Below are positions 25,901-34,496 of a DNA stretch of 64,000 nt, piece by piece. The DNA is from Paucimonas sp. Lineage in GTDB: Bacteria; Pseudomonadota; Gammaproteobacteria; Pseudomonadales; Pseudomonadaceae. Numbering within the stretch: the first letter of the stretch is position 1; the number at the start of each line of letters is the position of its first letter. The position numbers were made by a program, and so were the translations under genes. The DNA is taken from positions 42,940-106,939 of the forward strand of contig JAIRVG010000108.1 of assembly GCA_031253995.1 (NCBI GenBank), written 5' to 3'. The notes under the pieces are model-generated. The model saw only the letters and a program-made list of their open reading frames with translations. It did not search any database and had not been told where the DNA came from.

Positions 25901-26904
25901 CCGTCGAGCAGATGGCTGACCGTGCTGGTGTAGTCATAGGTGTGGTCGACCTTGTACAGCTGGTCCAGGCCATCGTCTTCCCAGGAGATGTTGGCGCCGT
26001 TGCCGAGGAAGTTCTCGTTGGAATAGTCGTAGTGGGTGACCAGCAGGGGCTGCTCCGAACCGGGGTCGATCCGGTGATCGGTGACCCGCGGCAGGTTGGG
26101 CCGTTGCGCGCTGTCCGGATAGGAGTGGCCCGCATCGTTGTAGTCGATGTACTCGCGGCCGCCCAAGGGCGTGCTCACCTCGCGCACGCAGGTGAGGCCG
26201 CGGATCACTTCGTAACGGAAACGCCAGGAGGCCTGTTCCGGCACCGGCAGGACGATTTCCGTCACCAGGCCGCCGGTCAGCTTCATCTCGAAGCGGCTCA
26301 GCGGTTGGTCGTCGAACGGCGGCAGCAGCATCTTGACGCTGGTGGCGGCGCGGGTGATGCGCAGCAACTCGCCGCTGGCGTCGGCGACGCTGGCCAGGCG
26401 CTGGATGCCGTTGAAGCTGGCGTAGGTCAGCTCGACGCTGTGCCCGGAAGGTCCATGGATCCAGCGCGGCAAGGCGATCCGGTTGCTGCCCGTGCCGATA
26501 GCCTTGAGGGTTTCCACCAGGCCGGACCTGTGCACCACCCGCCAGGTGTCCTCGTCGTCCTTGAAGAAGCGGAAGCTGTCGAGCTTCTTCTCCTTGATCG
26601 GCGGTTCGCCATCGGCGGCGTCGCCGGTGACCTTGTACGACTCGCCGGTGGACAGCGCAAGCATGTGGTCGTTGGGTGTGAACTGGCTCAGGCGCAGGTT
26701 CCAGCCCAGGCCGTAACCGCTGTCCACGGTGTTGAGCGGACTGAAGTCGAGGCGCAGCGGCACGTCCGGCCCGGCCAGGGCATTGGCCTTGAGCTCGGGC
26801 AGATCGATGGACAGGGTGTACTGGCCGGTCCGCGGATCGACGCTGTTGCTCATGTAGCTGAGGAAATTGAAGGCGGCGGAACGTACGACGGAAGAGGTAG
26901 TCAT
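22972..26904 (-). CDS. RHS/YD-repeat protein, TccC-like, frame-interrupted near its 3' end
   Basis: A 1310-residue RHS protein. Residues about 1-300 form the N-terminal region (DPRTGQYTLSIDLPEL, FSPLNTVDSGYGLGWNLRLS). About 300-1250 are YD repeats (ESYEYDSAGRL-like: VQSYEYDSAGRLVF, LDYDALGRLLSVGE) that fold into the RHS shell. The core should continue GYRxYxPxLMxFxSxDSLSPF, but after LLGKG the frame is lost and ends TDDTARS. A -1 step at the heptamer A-AAG-GGT (plus strand 22996-23002) restores GYRRYSQVLM and joins the 22442-22972 frame, for about 1487 residues. Start ATG 26904 (MTTSSVV) is used; the longer frame to 26976 overlaps nothing but lacks support. It is last in the operon 34078 to 22442. 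Confidence 0.8.
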   Translation of the reverse strand: MTTSSVVRSAAFNFLSYMSNSVDPRTGQYTLSIDLPELKANALAGPDVPLRLDFSPLNTVDSGYGLGWNLRLSQFTPNDHMLALSTGESYKVTGDAADGEPPIKEKKLDSFRFFKDDEDTWRVVHRSGLVETLKAIGTGSNRIALPRWIHGPSGHSVELTYASFNGIQRLASVADASGELLRITRAATSVKMLLPPFDDQPLSRFEMKLTGGLVTEIVLPVPEQASWRFRYEVIRGLTCVREVSTPLGGREYIDYNDAGHSYPDSAQRPNLPRVTDHRIDPGSEQPLLVTHYDYSNENFLGNGANISWEDDGLDQLYKVDHTYDYTSTVSHLLDGKPVREVKRTFNRFHLMTEEVTVQGTCLKRIKTEYHQGDVPFDDQPAIFQLPRTVETSWEVVGDATRVRRETVETDFDMHGNPTLEVQASGVRTSSLYYEAAGEDGCPPDPDGFVRHIKEQTVTPASGGEGDAPVLTTHYRYRELPPLAGSAKNPWLLLINEELSDRGTPLQQVHHEYFDQPADMLLHGRLSSESTTFNGLSTFTDYRYEVLSAEGVLQTSETLTGFDGTSKTLVLQHALLIGEPVQTHDDNDVVIRYAYDSLRRITEETVAPDTEFEATRTYAYTLTSLDGQKAVQMATDVKGVQTRTWVDGLSRDVLEQRQDVDGEGGWRDTSSSLYDGLGQLRETCEFDWLKERSLALWSLHDYDDWGEQRSVQGPDEVVSVEETDPIGTAASQGPITRSWQQSPNGRSRSGETVTWLNLFGKPTSTERFDTEGTRISLHEYFYDGLGRTRREVDALDRVTTFAYDAFDRLVENRLADEAVVTRRFVEHSDEDLPTHISVDGQELGQQHFDGLSRMVSSITGGRLRVFDYDPGRMQPKTVTTPAGVLITYDYQPQLGEDPMRRELAPGVEATYVYDHKNARLVSCSEQGQTLERGYFSTGDLRFERRSEDGQVYEMEYQYSLRGRLMSYTDVLDQVQSYEYDSAGRLVFTELDAIASTFTYDVLGRLHCIDTKDNDQQVHVTLTYDDFGRETERQFDFGTATQTLTQKWTAVDRLSQRTLLEDGALVRDEIYGYDERYRLTDYTCEGEAPLDAYGQQVQAQLFRFDAMDNITRVLTTFPGGQNRADYYYENEDPVQLSRVSNSHEAYPAEILLDYDADGNLVSDEQGRQLDYDALGRLLSVGEVGGALAGSYRYDPLDRLASLAGGADAEQRFYREEELANVLQGEGGSTFVRGAGNLLAERQSGDVNLLLGCDQKNTVLRENVAGQGTSLAYTAHGYRSTAVNARLGFNGELEEREAGGQLLGKGTDDTARS

Positions 26905-26981
26905 GGCGAAATCCCTGACGAAGAATCGTGCGGGCACAGGGGCCGGCACCCTGCCGCCGGCCCCGTGCATGGACAAAGGCG

Positions 26982-29873
26982 CTACTGGATGTTGAGCACC
27001 AGTGTGTTGCGGCTGTCGGGTAACGTCGGCGGCTGGAAGCTCACCTGCAGGCGGTGACGATTGCCTTCCACGTCGCGCATGACGCAGATCACCGGACGGT
27101 CGAGCCGCTCTCGATACATGCGGTTGGGATCACCCTCGCCCATCTCGTCGTACCAGTACGCCATGTCCGCCATCCGGTGCAGGCCGAACATCAGCTCGCC
27201 GGGCGAGGGTCGATGGGCTTCCTCGAAGGCATCGTTCAGCGGCGTGCCCCCGGCCGTCCGGCTGAGGAAGCGGAAGTACGGATCGAACTCCAGGCGGATC
27301 GGCGGCCTTTCATTGCCGTCGTGCCGGTACTCCTGGAAGCCGATGGAGGTGCAACTGAAGAGGAACTCGTCCATCTGCTCGCTCTCCCACTGTATGGTCG
27401 AGGCGTTGCCCTCGATCTCCAGGGTGGTGAACGGCACCGCATAGACCCCGGAACGCTTGTAGGTCACGTCCCAGTAGTCAACCGTGGTCAGGCGGTAACT
27501 GAACTCGTCGTTGTCTTCCGGCCCGTCCGTGCCGGGACCGTTGAAGACCCGGGTGCGGACGATGTCGAACTCCCGGTTGGGCCCCACTTCCGGGTCCACC
27601 GTCGGGATCTGCTCGCCGGTGATCTCGATCTGGTGCCCCTCGGCCACCAGGTCCCTGGAGTTGTGGATCCCGCCGTAGTCGTCCTGGAAGCGCGCGTAGA
27701 AGGTCCGCGAGCCCTCCACCCGGGTGTGCATGAACAGCTCGCGAAAGCGCTGCGCGGGATTGCGTGCCTGCGGCAGCGGCTGGTGCCGGTTGAGCCCGAC
27801 CACGTTCGGCGAATACAGATGGAAGCGGTTCTTGCGCGTATGCGTGGCGTAGGGAATCGGGCTATCGAATTCGATGCCATCCTGGGCCTCAGGCAGGAAA
27901 GGGACCTCGGCACCGCTGTTGTCCACCAGGCGCATCGAGGCCAGCTCGGGGTCACTGAGGGGGATGTAGATATCGATACCGTTGACGTTGACCGGCTTGG
28001 TGATCACCTCGATCACCAGCGGGATCTGCTGCATGCCGTTTCTATAGCACTTGCGCAGGTCCCCCGGCGCCGTCACGGAGAACTTGTCCAGTTCCCGCCA
28101 GTGCACCTGCTCATGCACCTCCGACAGCTGGACCACGGCATAGCCGGTGATCAGGTCGGGGCCGGACGGGTCCGTCTTCATCCCGCAGACCACCAGGCTG
28201 ACCAGCGAGGTGACCTCCTGCGGCGGGGTGAAGAGGCCTTTGTCGTCCACCGTGCCCTCGCCGATCACCCGCCAGTACGCCATGGGCTCGGGAATGTTGG
28301 TGCTGAAGAACGGCACGCTGCTGCCGCGGCGGATCGACGGCACGAATGGCGGCTCGACCACCCCGACGGGGGCGTCACGCAGCACGATCATGGCCGACTC
28401 GATGCTCTCGCCGGTGACCCTGTCGGTGCAGCGGATCTTCTGCAGGGTGATCAGCGGCTCCACGCTGGCGGGCGGGGTATACACGGCGCGCCCGTCGGGC
28501 TGCCCGGAGAGCGTGCCGAGCTTCGGCTCCAGCAGTTCCCACGCCACGTCGCCGCCACTGAGGGTCGAGACACGGATATCCACCGGCCCGTCCGCAGGAC
28601 CCACGACGTAGATCCGCGGCACCACGCTCATCAGCTCGGTGCGCCCGGTCACCAGCGCCGTGGTGCGCTGCATCTGGCCCTCGAACATGTATTCGGCGAC
28701 CACCAGGCCAGGCACGCTGTCGCGATTCATGAGGGTGACCGGCGGAGCGGTGTACAGGCCGCTGCTGTTGACGCTGCCCACGGCCAGCGGCGTGTCCAGG
28801 CTGCGCGTGGTCCACAGCGCACCACTGATCTCGGTGCCATCGCCGCGGCGCAGGCGGAACTGCTGCTGCCGACCGGCCTTGACGCTGGCGTAGAGGGGTT
28901 CGATGGTCGCGCTCTGCGGTTGCTCCGGGACATTGCCGAGGATCAGCAGGTCACCGGGCTGGTGCCTGCCGTTCGTGGCCTCGACGAAGGCCTGCTGCCC
29001 GGGAAAGATCATGCGCGTGATCACGTCGAGCTGGTGCTCGTCGATCCACTCCACCAGGTCCCGGTTGAGCACCAGCGCGCCCGAGTACAATCGCTTGCCG
29101 TTGGCCCGGTCGCCGGGAATCAGGTACGGGTAGTCGTCTTCGTCAGCCGGCAGGGTACCGTTCTCGTCGATGCCCCTGAGGCGGCAGAACACCATCAGCG
29201 CGCCGTCACCATCCTCGGTGCCCGGCGCACGCTGTGCGGCAAGGTGGAAGGACATGGGGCTCAGCGGGTGGTAGCCATTGAAGTTCAGGCCGCCCAGCTC
29301 GAAGATGAGGTTTTCGGCCGGCTGCTGCTTCAGATAGCCGAAGATGGCCTCGCCGAGAAGCTCCTGTGCCGGCCACTCCGCCACCATGTTGCAGCTCCAT
29401 TTCGTGCCCTCGGCCAGGTTGAGGACGAAGCGCCCGCTGCGGTCCACTTCGGCGACGATGGTCGACAGGTCCAGCGCCATGAAGAAGCGGAAGCCGCTGT
29501 GCTCGCTCAGGTCGAAACTGTACGCCAGGCGCCGTGGCGCCCCGGTGGCCTCGCCGACCAGGCTGAAGGTGCCGGCGACCACTTCGAGACTCAAGGTCAC
29601 CTCGGAGCCGGGCAGCGCGGACGACTCGAACGACACCTGCGGCGGACCGAACACCAGGTCGGTCAGGTCGGCCATGGCCACCCGGTTGGCGTCCAGTGCC
29701 ACGCGCATGCTGAAGGGCTTGATCCGGCGAAAATTGCTGCTGCTGTCCACATAGGACTTGCGCAGGAATTCATTCAACCGGTCGCGGCCAAAGGCAGCCA
29801 CGGCCCCCCAGCCAAGGTTGATCGGCTTCTCGCGCATCGTTGCCAGCAGTTTTTCCAGTGTTTGCTCGGACAT
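26982..29873 (-). CDS. Large P47/OrfX-like (TULIP) protein with Ig-like C-terminal half, paralogue 3 (963 aa)
   Basis: The most divergent of three paralogues. The N-terminus keeps the family signature: GW at 21-22, basic R-D-R-L-N at 30-34 and YVD at 41-43. The region at about 185-290 aligns with the other two (loop with FHLAAQRAP..GALMVFCRLRG, NGTLPADEDDYPYLIPGD). This arrangement resembles clostridial P47/OrfX proteins, which have the lipid-binding TULIP fold. Residues about 330-560 hold Ig-like units (VGSVNSSGLYTAPPVTL, LSGQPDGRAVYTPPAS, GTVDDKGLFTPPQEV). The last 350 residues are unique to this member and unrecognised. There is no signal peptide. It lies 12 bases after the 779-residue paralogue and 77 bases before the RHS gene. 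Confidence 0.5.
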   Translation of the reverse strand: MSEQTLEKLLATMREKPINLGWGAVAAFGRDRLNEFLRKSYVDSSSNFRRIKPFSMRVALDANRVAMADLTDLVFGPPQVSFESSALPGSEVTLSLEVVAGTFSLVGEATGAPRRLAYSFDLSEHSGFRFFMALDLSTIVAEVDRSGRFVLNLAEGTKWSCNMVAEWPAQELLGEAIFGYLKQQPAENLIFELGGLNFNGYHPLSPMSFHLAAQRAPGTEDGDGALMVFCRLRGIDENGTLPADEDDYPYLIPGDRANGKRLYSGALVLNRDLVEWIDEHQLDVITRMIFPGQQAFVEATNGRHQPGDLLILGNVPEQPQSATIEPLYASVKAGRQQQFRLRRGDGTEISGALWTTRSLDTPLAVGSVNSSGLYTAPPVTLMNRDSVPGLVVAEYMFEGQMQRTTALVTGRTELMSVVPRIYVVGPADGPVDIRVSTLSGGDVAWELLEPKLGTLSGQPDGRAVYTPPASVEPLITLQKIRCTDRVTGESIESAMIVLRDAPVGVVEPPFVPSIRRGSSVPFFSTNIPEPMAYWRVIGEGTVDDKGLFTPPQEVTSLVSLVVCGMKTDPSGPDLITGYAVVQLSEVHEQVHWRELDKFSVTAPGDLRKCYRNGMQQIPLVIEVITKPVNVNGIDIYIPLSDPELASMRLVDNSGAEVPFLPEAQDGIEFDSPIPYATHTRKNRFHLYSPNVVGLNRHQPLPQARNPAQRFRELFMHTRVEGSRTFYARFQDDYGGIHNSRDLVAEGHQIEITGEQIPTVDPEVGPNREFDIVRTRVFNGPGTDGPEDNDEFSYRLTTVDYWDVTYKRSGVYAVPFTTLEIEGNASTIQWESEQMDEFLFSCTSIGFQEYRHDGNERPPIRLEFDPYFRFLSRTAGGTPLNDAFEEAHRPSPGELMFGLHRMADMAYWYDEMGEGDPNRMYRERLDRPVICVMRDVEGNRHRLQVSFQPPTLPDSRNTLVLNIQ

Positions 29874-29885
29874 GACAGGTCTCCT

Positions 29886-32225
29886 TCAGGCTTCGGTGGG
29901 TTCGTTGCCCAGACACAGGCGCTGGATCCGCAGCGCCTCGGGCTTATCGACCAGCGGCATGGGCAACAGCAGCCAGCCGGTGAAAATGATGCCCATGACG
30001 TCGATCTCGCCCACGATCACGCAGAACTTGTGCTGCCCGGTGGCATCGATGGTCAGCACGCCCTTGTCATCGATGCTTCCGGACCCGAGGAGGATCTTCC
30101 AGGTGGTCGGCATGTTCGGTATCTCGCTGCCCTGGACGGTGATCTTCAGCTGCACCTTGTCTTCCACCCCGGTGTCCTCGTAGAGGATTCGCGCGGCGGG
30201 AGTACCGTGGATCACCACCACGTAGCTGGACTGCCTGGTCTTGGTCACGAGGTTCTCCACCACCACCTCCTCGATGGTGACGCCGACATCCGGCCCCTGG
30301 GGACCGGCGAAGAACAGGTGATCGCCGTGCTCCTCGAACGAAGGTTCGATCCGCGCCCCGTTGCTCGGGTCGGCAATGCTCCAGCGCAGCTCGGCGCCGT
30401 TCAGGCCGCTGGCCGACAAGGGTCGCCCGGTCGGATCGCCAGCCGAGGACACCTGGATCACCGGGTTGAGGTTGAGGTCGCGGGTCACCACGGTGGTCAG
30501 CGCGCTCTGGCGGAACTCGCCGGCGGTGGCGGTGACCTTGACCCGGGTGAAGGTGCCCTCGATATCCTCCAGCGGCGGCGAGGTGTAGACGCCCTGGGGA
30601 CTGATGCTGCCGACGGGCCCGGTGGCCCCCGGCACGGCCTCGACCGACCACACCACGTCGTCGCGCAACGGCACCGTCTTGAAGGGTTGCTGGAGCCCGG
30701 GGCCGATGACGGCCTCCAGGGGCTCGATGTCGAACTTGGTCAGGGTCGGCGACACCTGGCCAAGCAGCGCCATGTCCCCGGGCAGGTCCACGCTGTCCAG
30801 GACCACCGAGTTTTCGCCGCGGAACAGCAGGCTGTTGAGACGGAAGACGTCGATCTCGCTGGCCGGATCACCGAACACCTCGATGAGGTCCCACAGTTGT
30901 TCCAGCACCAGCGGTTCGAGGTAGTCGGTGGCCTGGTAGAAATAGAAACCGATGTCTTGCACGTCAGCATTGGCCCCGGGCGCCACCTTGAGGATCTTCA
31001 GGTCGGTCTCGTCCAGCGCCACCAGGCTGACCCTGCCCGAGGCCTGGTCGAGAACTACTCCGAACGTGCGGATCACGTGCCAGGACACGTCGATCGGCAG
31101 GTCCGACGTGACACCGTTGCTGCCCTCCAGGAAAGACGCGGCCTCGGCATGCCCTTTCCATTCGACATGGATGCGGTCGTCCTTGAAGGTGCAGGTCAGC
31201 TGCGCCTGGTCGGACGCCAGGGGGAACGTCGGCGTGACCCGGATGGTCTTGAACCACTCACGGGAGCCGCTGATCTCCTTGCCGGTGCGCCTCCCCCTGA
31301 GCACCCTGAGCTTTTCGACGAACTCCGCCTCGTTCCCTTCCAGCACGTAGTCGAAGCCGCCGCTGGCGTCGGCGATGGCGCGGCAGCCTTCGGAAAAAAT
31401 CTTGTGCATGAGGAAGTTATGACCAAGCAGCATGGTGGCCGAGGAGCCCTCCGGCAGGAGGTAGGTCATGTCCTCGTCGCGAGCCGGGATCGTGCCGTTA
31501 TCGCTGCCTTCGGTGGTGATGAACAGGTACACCGCGCCCGAGCCATGGAAATCCGAATTGATATCCCGCCCTTCTGGCGCGGGATGGGTGCGCACTTCGA
31601 AGTCCTTCGGATTGATGTACTGGTTCTCCTCGCGCTGCAGTACGTTGAGCACCAGCCGCTGTTGATCTTCCGGCAGGTTCATGAAGTGCTGTATCAGGAA
31701 TTCGCCACCTGCCACCCGTTCTTCCTTGTAGCGGGCGAAGGTCAGCTCGACGTCGTAGCCATCCCTCAGGTCCAGCCACACCTCGCCGTCCTCACTGATC
31801 ACGCCATCGATCTTGAGCAGGTTGATGTTCATGAGCACCGATGGCCCGTCCAGGGCATCGATGGCACTGATCCGTGCCACGTGCTTCACCACGCTGCCCG
31901 GCGCGCCTTCCAGCGACACCTGCGAGCCGCTGACGATGCGCATGGTCAGGCGTGCCCTGGAAAAGTCGATGCTGGAGTTCTGGAACGACAGGCGAGGGGA
32001 ATCGATGATGTAGTCGCTGATCCACTCGGTGGTGAGGGTGGTGGTGTCGATGACGCCGGAGATCGGGCGCAGGTAGCTGTCGCCGTTGAAGCGGTCGATG
32101 TATTCCTGGAGCAGGACCTTGTTGGTCTTGACCCGGTCGTAGGCCACGATGCAATCCCAGCCGTAGGTCTGCGGCTTCTCGCGCAGCCAATCCAGGAACT
32201 GGTCCTTGGGTATCTTGTATTCCAT
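29886..32225 (-). CDS. P47/OrfX-like (TULIP) protein with Ig-like C-terminal region, paralogue 2 (779 aa)
   Basis: The N-terminus reads TYGWDCIVAYDRVKTN (20-35) and EYIDR (41-45), very like the opening of Clostridium P47 (YGWD..., N, EYI). A TULIP-type half follows (SPRLSFQNSSIDFSRARLTM; INPKDFEVRTHP ... YLFITTEGSDNGTIP, with the P-K-x-F then hydrophobic strand order of P47). From about residue 500 there are Ig-like units of the form GSISPQGVYTSPPLEDIEGT with VKVTATAGEFRQSALTTVV. It is collinear with the 771-residue product at 34497-36812 over its whole length. There is no signal peptide. ATG 32225 has AGAGGA upstream. The TULIP assignment is from motif wording, not a search. Confidence 0.55.
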   Translation of the reverse strand: MEYKIPKDQFLDWLREKPQTYGWDCIVAYDRVKTNKVLLQEYIDRFNGDSYLRPISGVIDTTTLTTEWISDYIIDSPRLSFQNSSIDFSRARLTMRIVSGSQVSLEGAPGSVVKHVARISAIDALDGPSVLMNINLLKIDGVISEDGEVWLDLRDGYDVELTFARYKEERVAGGEFLIQHFMNLPEDQQRLVLNVLQREENQYINPKDFEVRTHPAPEGRDINSDFHGSGAVYLFITTEGSDNGTIPARDEDMTYLLPEGSSATMLLGHNFLMHKIFSEGCRAIADASGGFDYVLEGNEAEFVEKLRVLRGRRTGKEISGSREWFKTIRVTPTFPLASDQAQLTCTFKDDRIHVEWKGHAEAASFLEGSNGVTSDLPIDVSWHVIRTFGVVLDQASGRVSLVALDETDLKILKVAPGANADVQDIGFYFYQATDYLEPLVLEQLWDLIEVFGDPASEIDVFRLNSLLFRGENSVVLDSVDLPGDMALLGQVSPTLTKFDIEPLEAVIGPGLQQPFKTVPLRDDVVWSVEAVPGATGPVGSISPQGVYTSPPLEDIEGTFTRVKVTATAGEFRQSALTTVVTRDLNLNPVIQVSSAGDPTGRPLSASGLNGAELRWSIADPSNGARIEPSFEEHGDHLFFAGPQGPDVGVTIEEVVVENLVTKTRQSSYVVVIHGTPAARILYEDTGVEDKVQLKITVQGSEIPNMPTTWKILLGSGSIDDKGVLTIDATGQHKFCVIVGEIDVMGIIFTGWLLLPMPLVDKPEALRIQRLCLGNEPTEA

Positions 32226-32278
32226 GATGTTCGTCCTCTGTCGGTATCTGGCTTGCACAAACGCAACTGCGACCGCCA

Positions 32279-34078
32279 TCAGGCCGTCAGCTTGAGATTG
32301 GTGTCGTTGAACAGGACCTGGCTTTCGCCGCCGTCGTAGCTCACCCGGGCGGTGAGGGTGAAGTTCTGGTCGATCCACAGGGACGTCAGGAACGACTTGA
32401 TCAGCTTGGCCTCGATGCGCTTCGCGGCGAATTCGGCCGCGGTCACCGGCTGCGCGTTGCGCACCACAAGGTTGGCCGGCTGGCCTGCGGGGGTGACGCC
32501 CTTGACCTCAAGGGTCAGCAGTTGCGCCTCGGCCATGAAGTACCACTGGCTCAGGGTGAGGTCGGCGCCGGCCGCCGGCACGCGGGCCAGGGACAGGGCA
32601 TTGCCGCCGGCCTGGGTGCATTGCGGGTTGGGATACAGCTGGCGATCCACCGGGGCGACGCGCAGGTTGAACGGAACCGAATCCACCGCTGGCTCGTCCT
32701 CGACCAGCACCCGGTAGAACACCTCGAAACGCCTGCTGGCGTCCGCGGCGATATTGGCCGCGATGGCGCTGGCCGGGATATGGAAACGCCGGCCGTCGCC
32801 GCCGACCGGACTGGTAGCGACATGCTTGCCGCCGGCCGGGTGGCCATCCCAGTGCATTTCCAGCCGCGCGCCTGGCGGCAGCGTGACAGCGGCCGGCACC
32901 TCGACATGGATGCCGTCCCGGGCCTTCTCCGCCAGCAGCACGCCCATGTTGTCGCCACTGCCGCCTTCGGCGGTGGCCTGGTCGACGATCGGTGGCTGCA
33001 GGTCCAGCGGCATGCTGATGTTCAGCACCAGGGCTTCGCCGCTACGGGCCACGCCCTCGCGGGAGTACTGGTAGAACATGCGCACTTCGCCGCCGAGGTT
33101 GGCCTGCAACCACTCGGGCTCGATGCGCAGCACGACCAGGCCGCTGTCGACCATCGACGGATCGATGCGCAGGGTCTTGATCACGTTGCCCGCTTCGCGT
33201 TCGCCCAGCCAGTGCAGGAGCAACTGGTCGCCGTCGCGCATGTCCGCCCAGGGCTCGATGCGCACTACCAGGCCGTCGGGGAAATGCCCGGGGTCGAGGT
33301 CTTCGCCGGGCTCGTGACCTTCGATCCTGGGCGCGGCCAGGCGTGGCGTGTCCTCGGCGCGGATCTGGAAGGTCTGCAGCGGCGATGCACTGCTGCCCTC
33401 GCCGCCGGCGTAGTCGACGCGGTAGCTGACCTCGGCGTAACCACCCTCGATCCAGCTCAGCTGGCCCTTGGGTACCTGCCATACCAGAGGCTTGCCCAGG
33501 TCCGCGGCGACCAGGGTCTTGGCCTGGGACCATTGGTCATCGGGTTCGTCGTCGATGTAGCCGACGAAGGTCAAGGTCACCTTGTCCTGCACGCTCATCG
33601 CCAGGTAGGGCGGCACCACGGCGGCGGTACTGCTGCCGACCACCTGGTCGGGGTCCAGGACCAGGTCATGGGAGTCACGCATCTGCACCACCGGCAGCAG
33701 CGCCGCCACCACGGGGCGCACGCCGACGTAGCAGAACTGGCGCAACGATTCCGGCCCGACGTTGCCGCCCTGCAGGGCCACGGAGTAGGAGTACAGGGCC
33801 CAGCCCTGGTCCAGCGCGCCGATCACACTGCGCGGAACCCGCACCGGCAAGCCGAGGTTGGCATCGTAGCCGGTGTCCTCGGACACCTCGATGGCGAACC
33901 CGGCCATGTCGTGGGCCTGCTTGTCCGCCGCGCATCCGCGCCAGTTGGGGTACACCACGTCGCCCAGGGCGATGGCCGGGTACTTGACCCAGGTGAGCAG
34001 GGTCGGCCCCACCTGGCCCACGTCGATGGTGTTGTATTCATCCATCAGGGGGATGGAGGGTTCTGGAAAATCACTCAT
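32279..34078 (-). CDS. Ig-like beta-sandwich repeat protein, paralogue 3 (599 aa)
   Basis: First gene of the operon that continues with two P47-like proteins and the split RHS protein. It has no signal peptide. It is made of about four or five Ig-like units (VVPPYLAMSVQDKVTLTFVG; LVVRIEPWADMRDGDQLLLH; HVEVPAAVTLPPGARLEMHW), which share the layout x-I-x-x-Y/W-x-x-M-x-x-G/D-D-x-L-x-L-x-W with the products at 16198-17688 and 20234-22255. A lux-box-like site lies 84 bases upstream of ATG 34078. Function unknown; binding or scaffold roles would fit. Confidence 0.6.
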   Translation of the reverse strand: MSDFPEPSIPLMDEYNTIDVGQVGPTLLTWVKYPAIALGDVVYPNWRGCAADKQAHDMAGFAIEVSEDTGYDANLGLPVRVPRSVIGALDQGWALYSYSVALQGGNVGPESLRQFCYVGVRPVVAALLPVVQMRDSHDLVLDPDQVVGSSTAAVVPPYLAMSVQDKVTLTFVGYIDDEPDDQWSQAKTLVAADLGKPLVWQVPKGQLSWIEGGYAEVSYRVDYAGGEGSSASPLQTFQIRAEDTPRLAAPRIEGHEPGEDLDPGHFPDGLVVRIEPWADMRDGDQLLLHWLGEREAGNVIKTLRIDPSMVDSGLVVLRIEPEWLQANLGGEVRMFYQYSREGVARSGEALVLNISMPLDLQPPIVDQATAEGGSGDNMGVLLAEKARDGIHVEVPAAVTLPPGARLEMHWDGHPAGGKHVATSPVGGDGRRFHIPASAIAANIAADASRRFEVFYRVLVEDEPAVDSVPFNLRVAPVDRQLYPNPQCTQAGGNALSLARVPAAGADLTLSQWYFMAEAQLLTLEVKGVTPAGQPANLVVRNAQPVTAAEFAAKRIEAKLIKSFLTSLWIDQNFTLTARVSYDGGESQVLFNDTNLKLTA

Positions 34079-34162
34079 GTTCGAGTCCTGTAGCCGTGCC
34101 GGGAAACATGCAAAGGCATGCGCGGTGGTGGAATTTTTTTACACCCCGAAAGCCGGCGGCGG

Positions 34163-34182
34163 TACTGGCAGAACTATCAGGT
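34163..34182 (-). promoter_or_regulatory. Lux-box-like site E
   Basis: TACTG-GCAGAACTAT-CAGGT. It is 84 bases before the start of the 34078-to-22442 operon, the same distance as site C from its gene. Confidence 0.7.
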
Positions 34183-34345
34183 TGCCAATCCCTGATAGCG
34201 GGTTACGCTTGATGCCGGACGGCGCGGAGAGGCCTCGGGTTTCTCCGGGGCTCATCAGCACATAACTCATTGATCCAGCGGGGACGGCGTGGGTTTACCC
34301 GCTCCCCAAGGTCCGCGTCGAGCATTCGATCCAGCGCGGACGGCG

Positions 34346-34473
34346 TGGGAGCGGATTTATCCGCGATTGGGCGCGAAGCGGCCATAAAACCGGTATCCCG
34401 GGTGTATCAGGAGAACTCGGGACTCAGGTTTTACGACGGCTTTGCCGCCGATCGCGGATGAATCCGCTCCCAC
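34346..34473. repeat. REP doublet in the 418-base gap 34079-34496
   Basis: Two REP elements face each other: GTGGGAGCGGATTTATCCGC from 34346, and the inverted ATCGCGGATGAATCCGCTCC then CAC to 34473. A 22-base direct repeat, GATCCAGCG(G/C)GGACGGCGTGGG, at 34272 and 34328 precedes them. Apart from these and site E, I see nothing in the gap: no open frame with a ribosome site. Confidence 0.7.
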
Positions 34474-34496
34474 GCCGACCGCGGCGCTCTCGCGGT

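Noticed and set aside
23011..32339. Very long plus-strand frames of 1348 and 1761 codons opposite the RHS and P47-like genes
   Set aside because: The minus-strand products have clear RHS repeats and shared motifs; the plus-strand readings are His/Gln/Val-rich shadows with no start signals.
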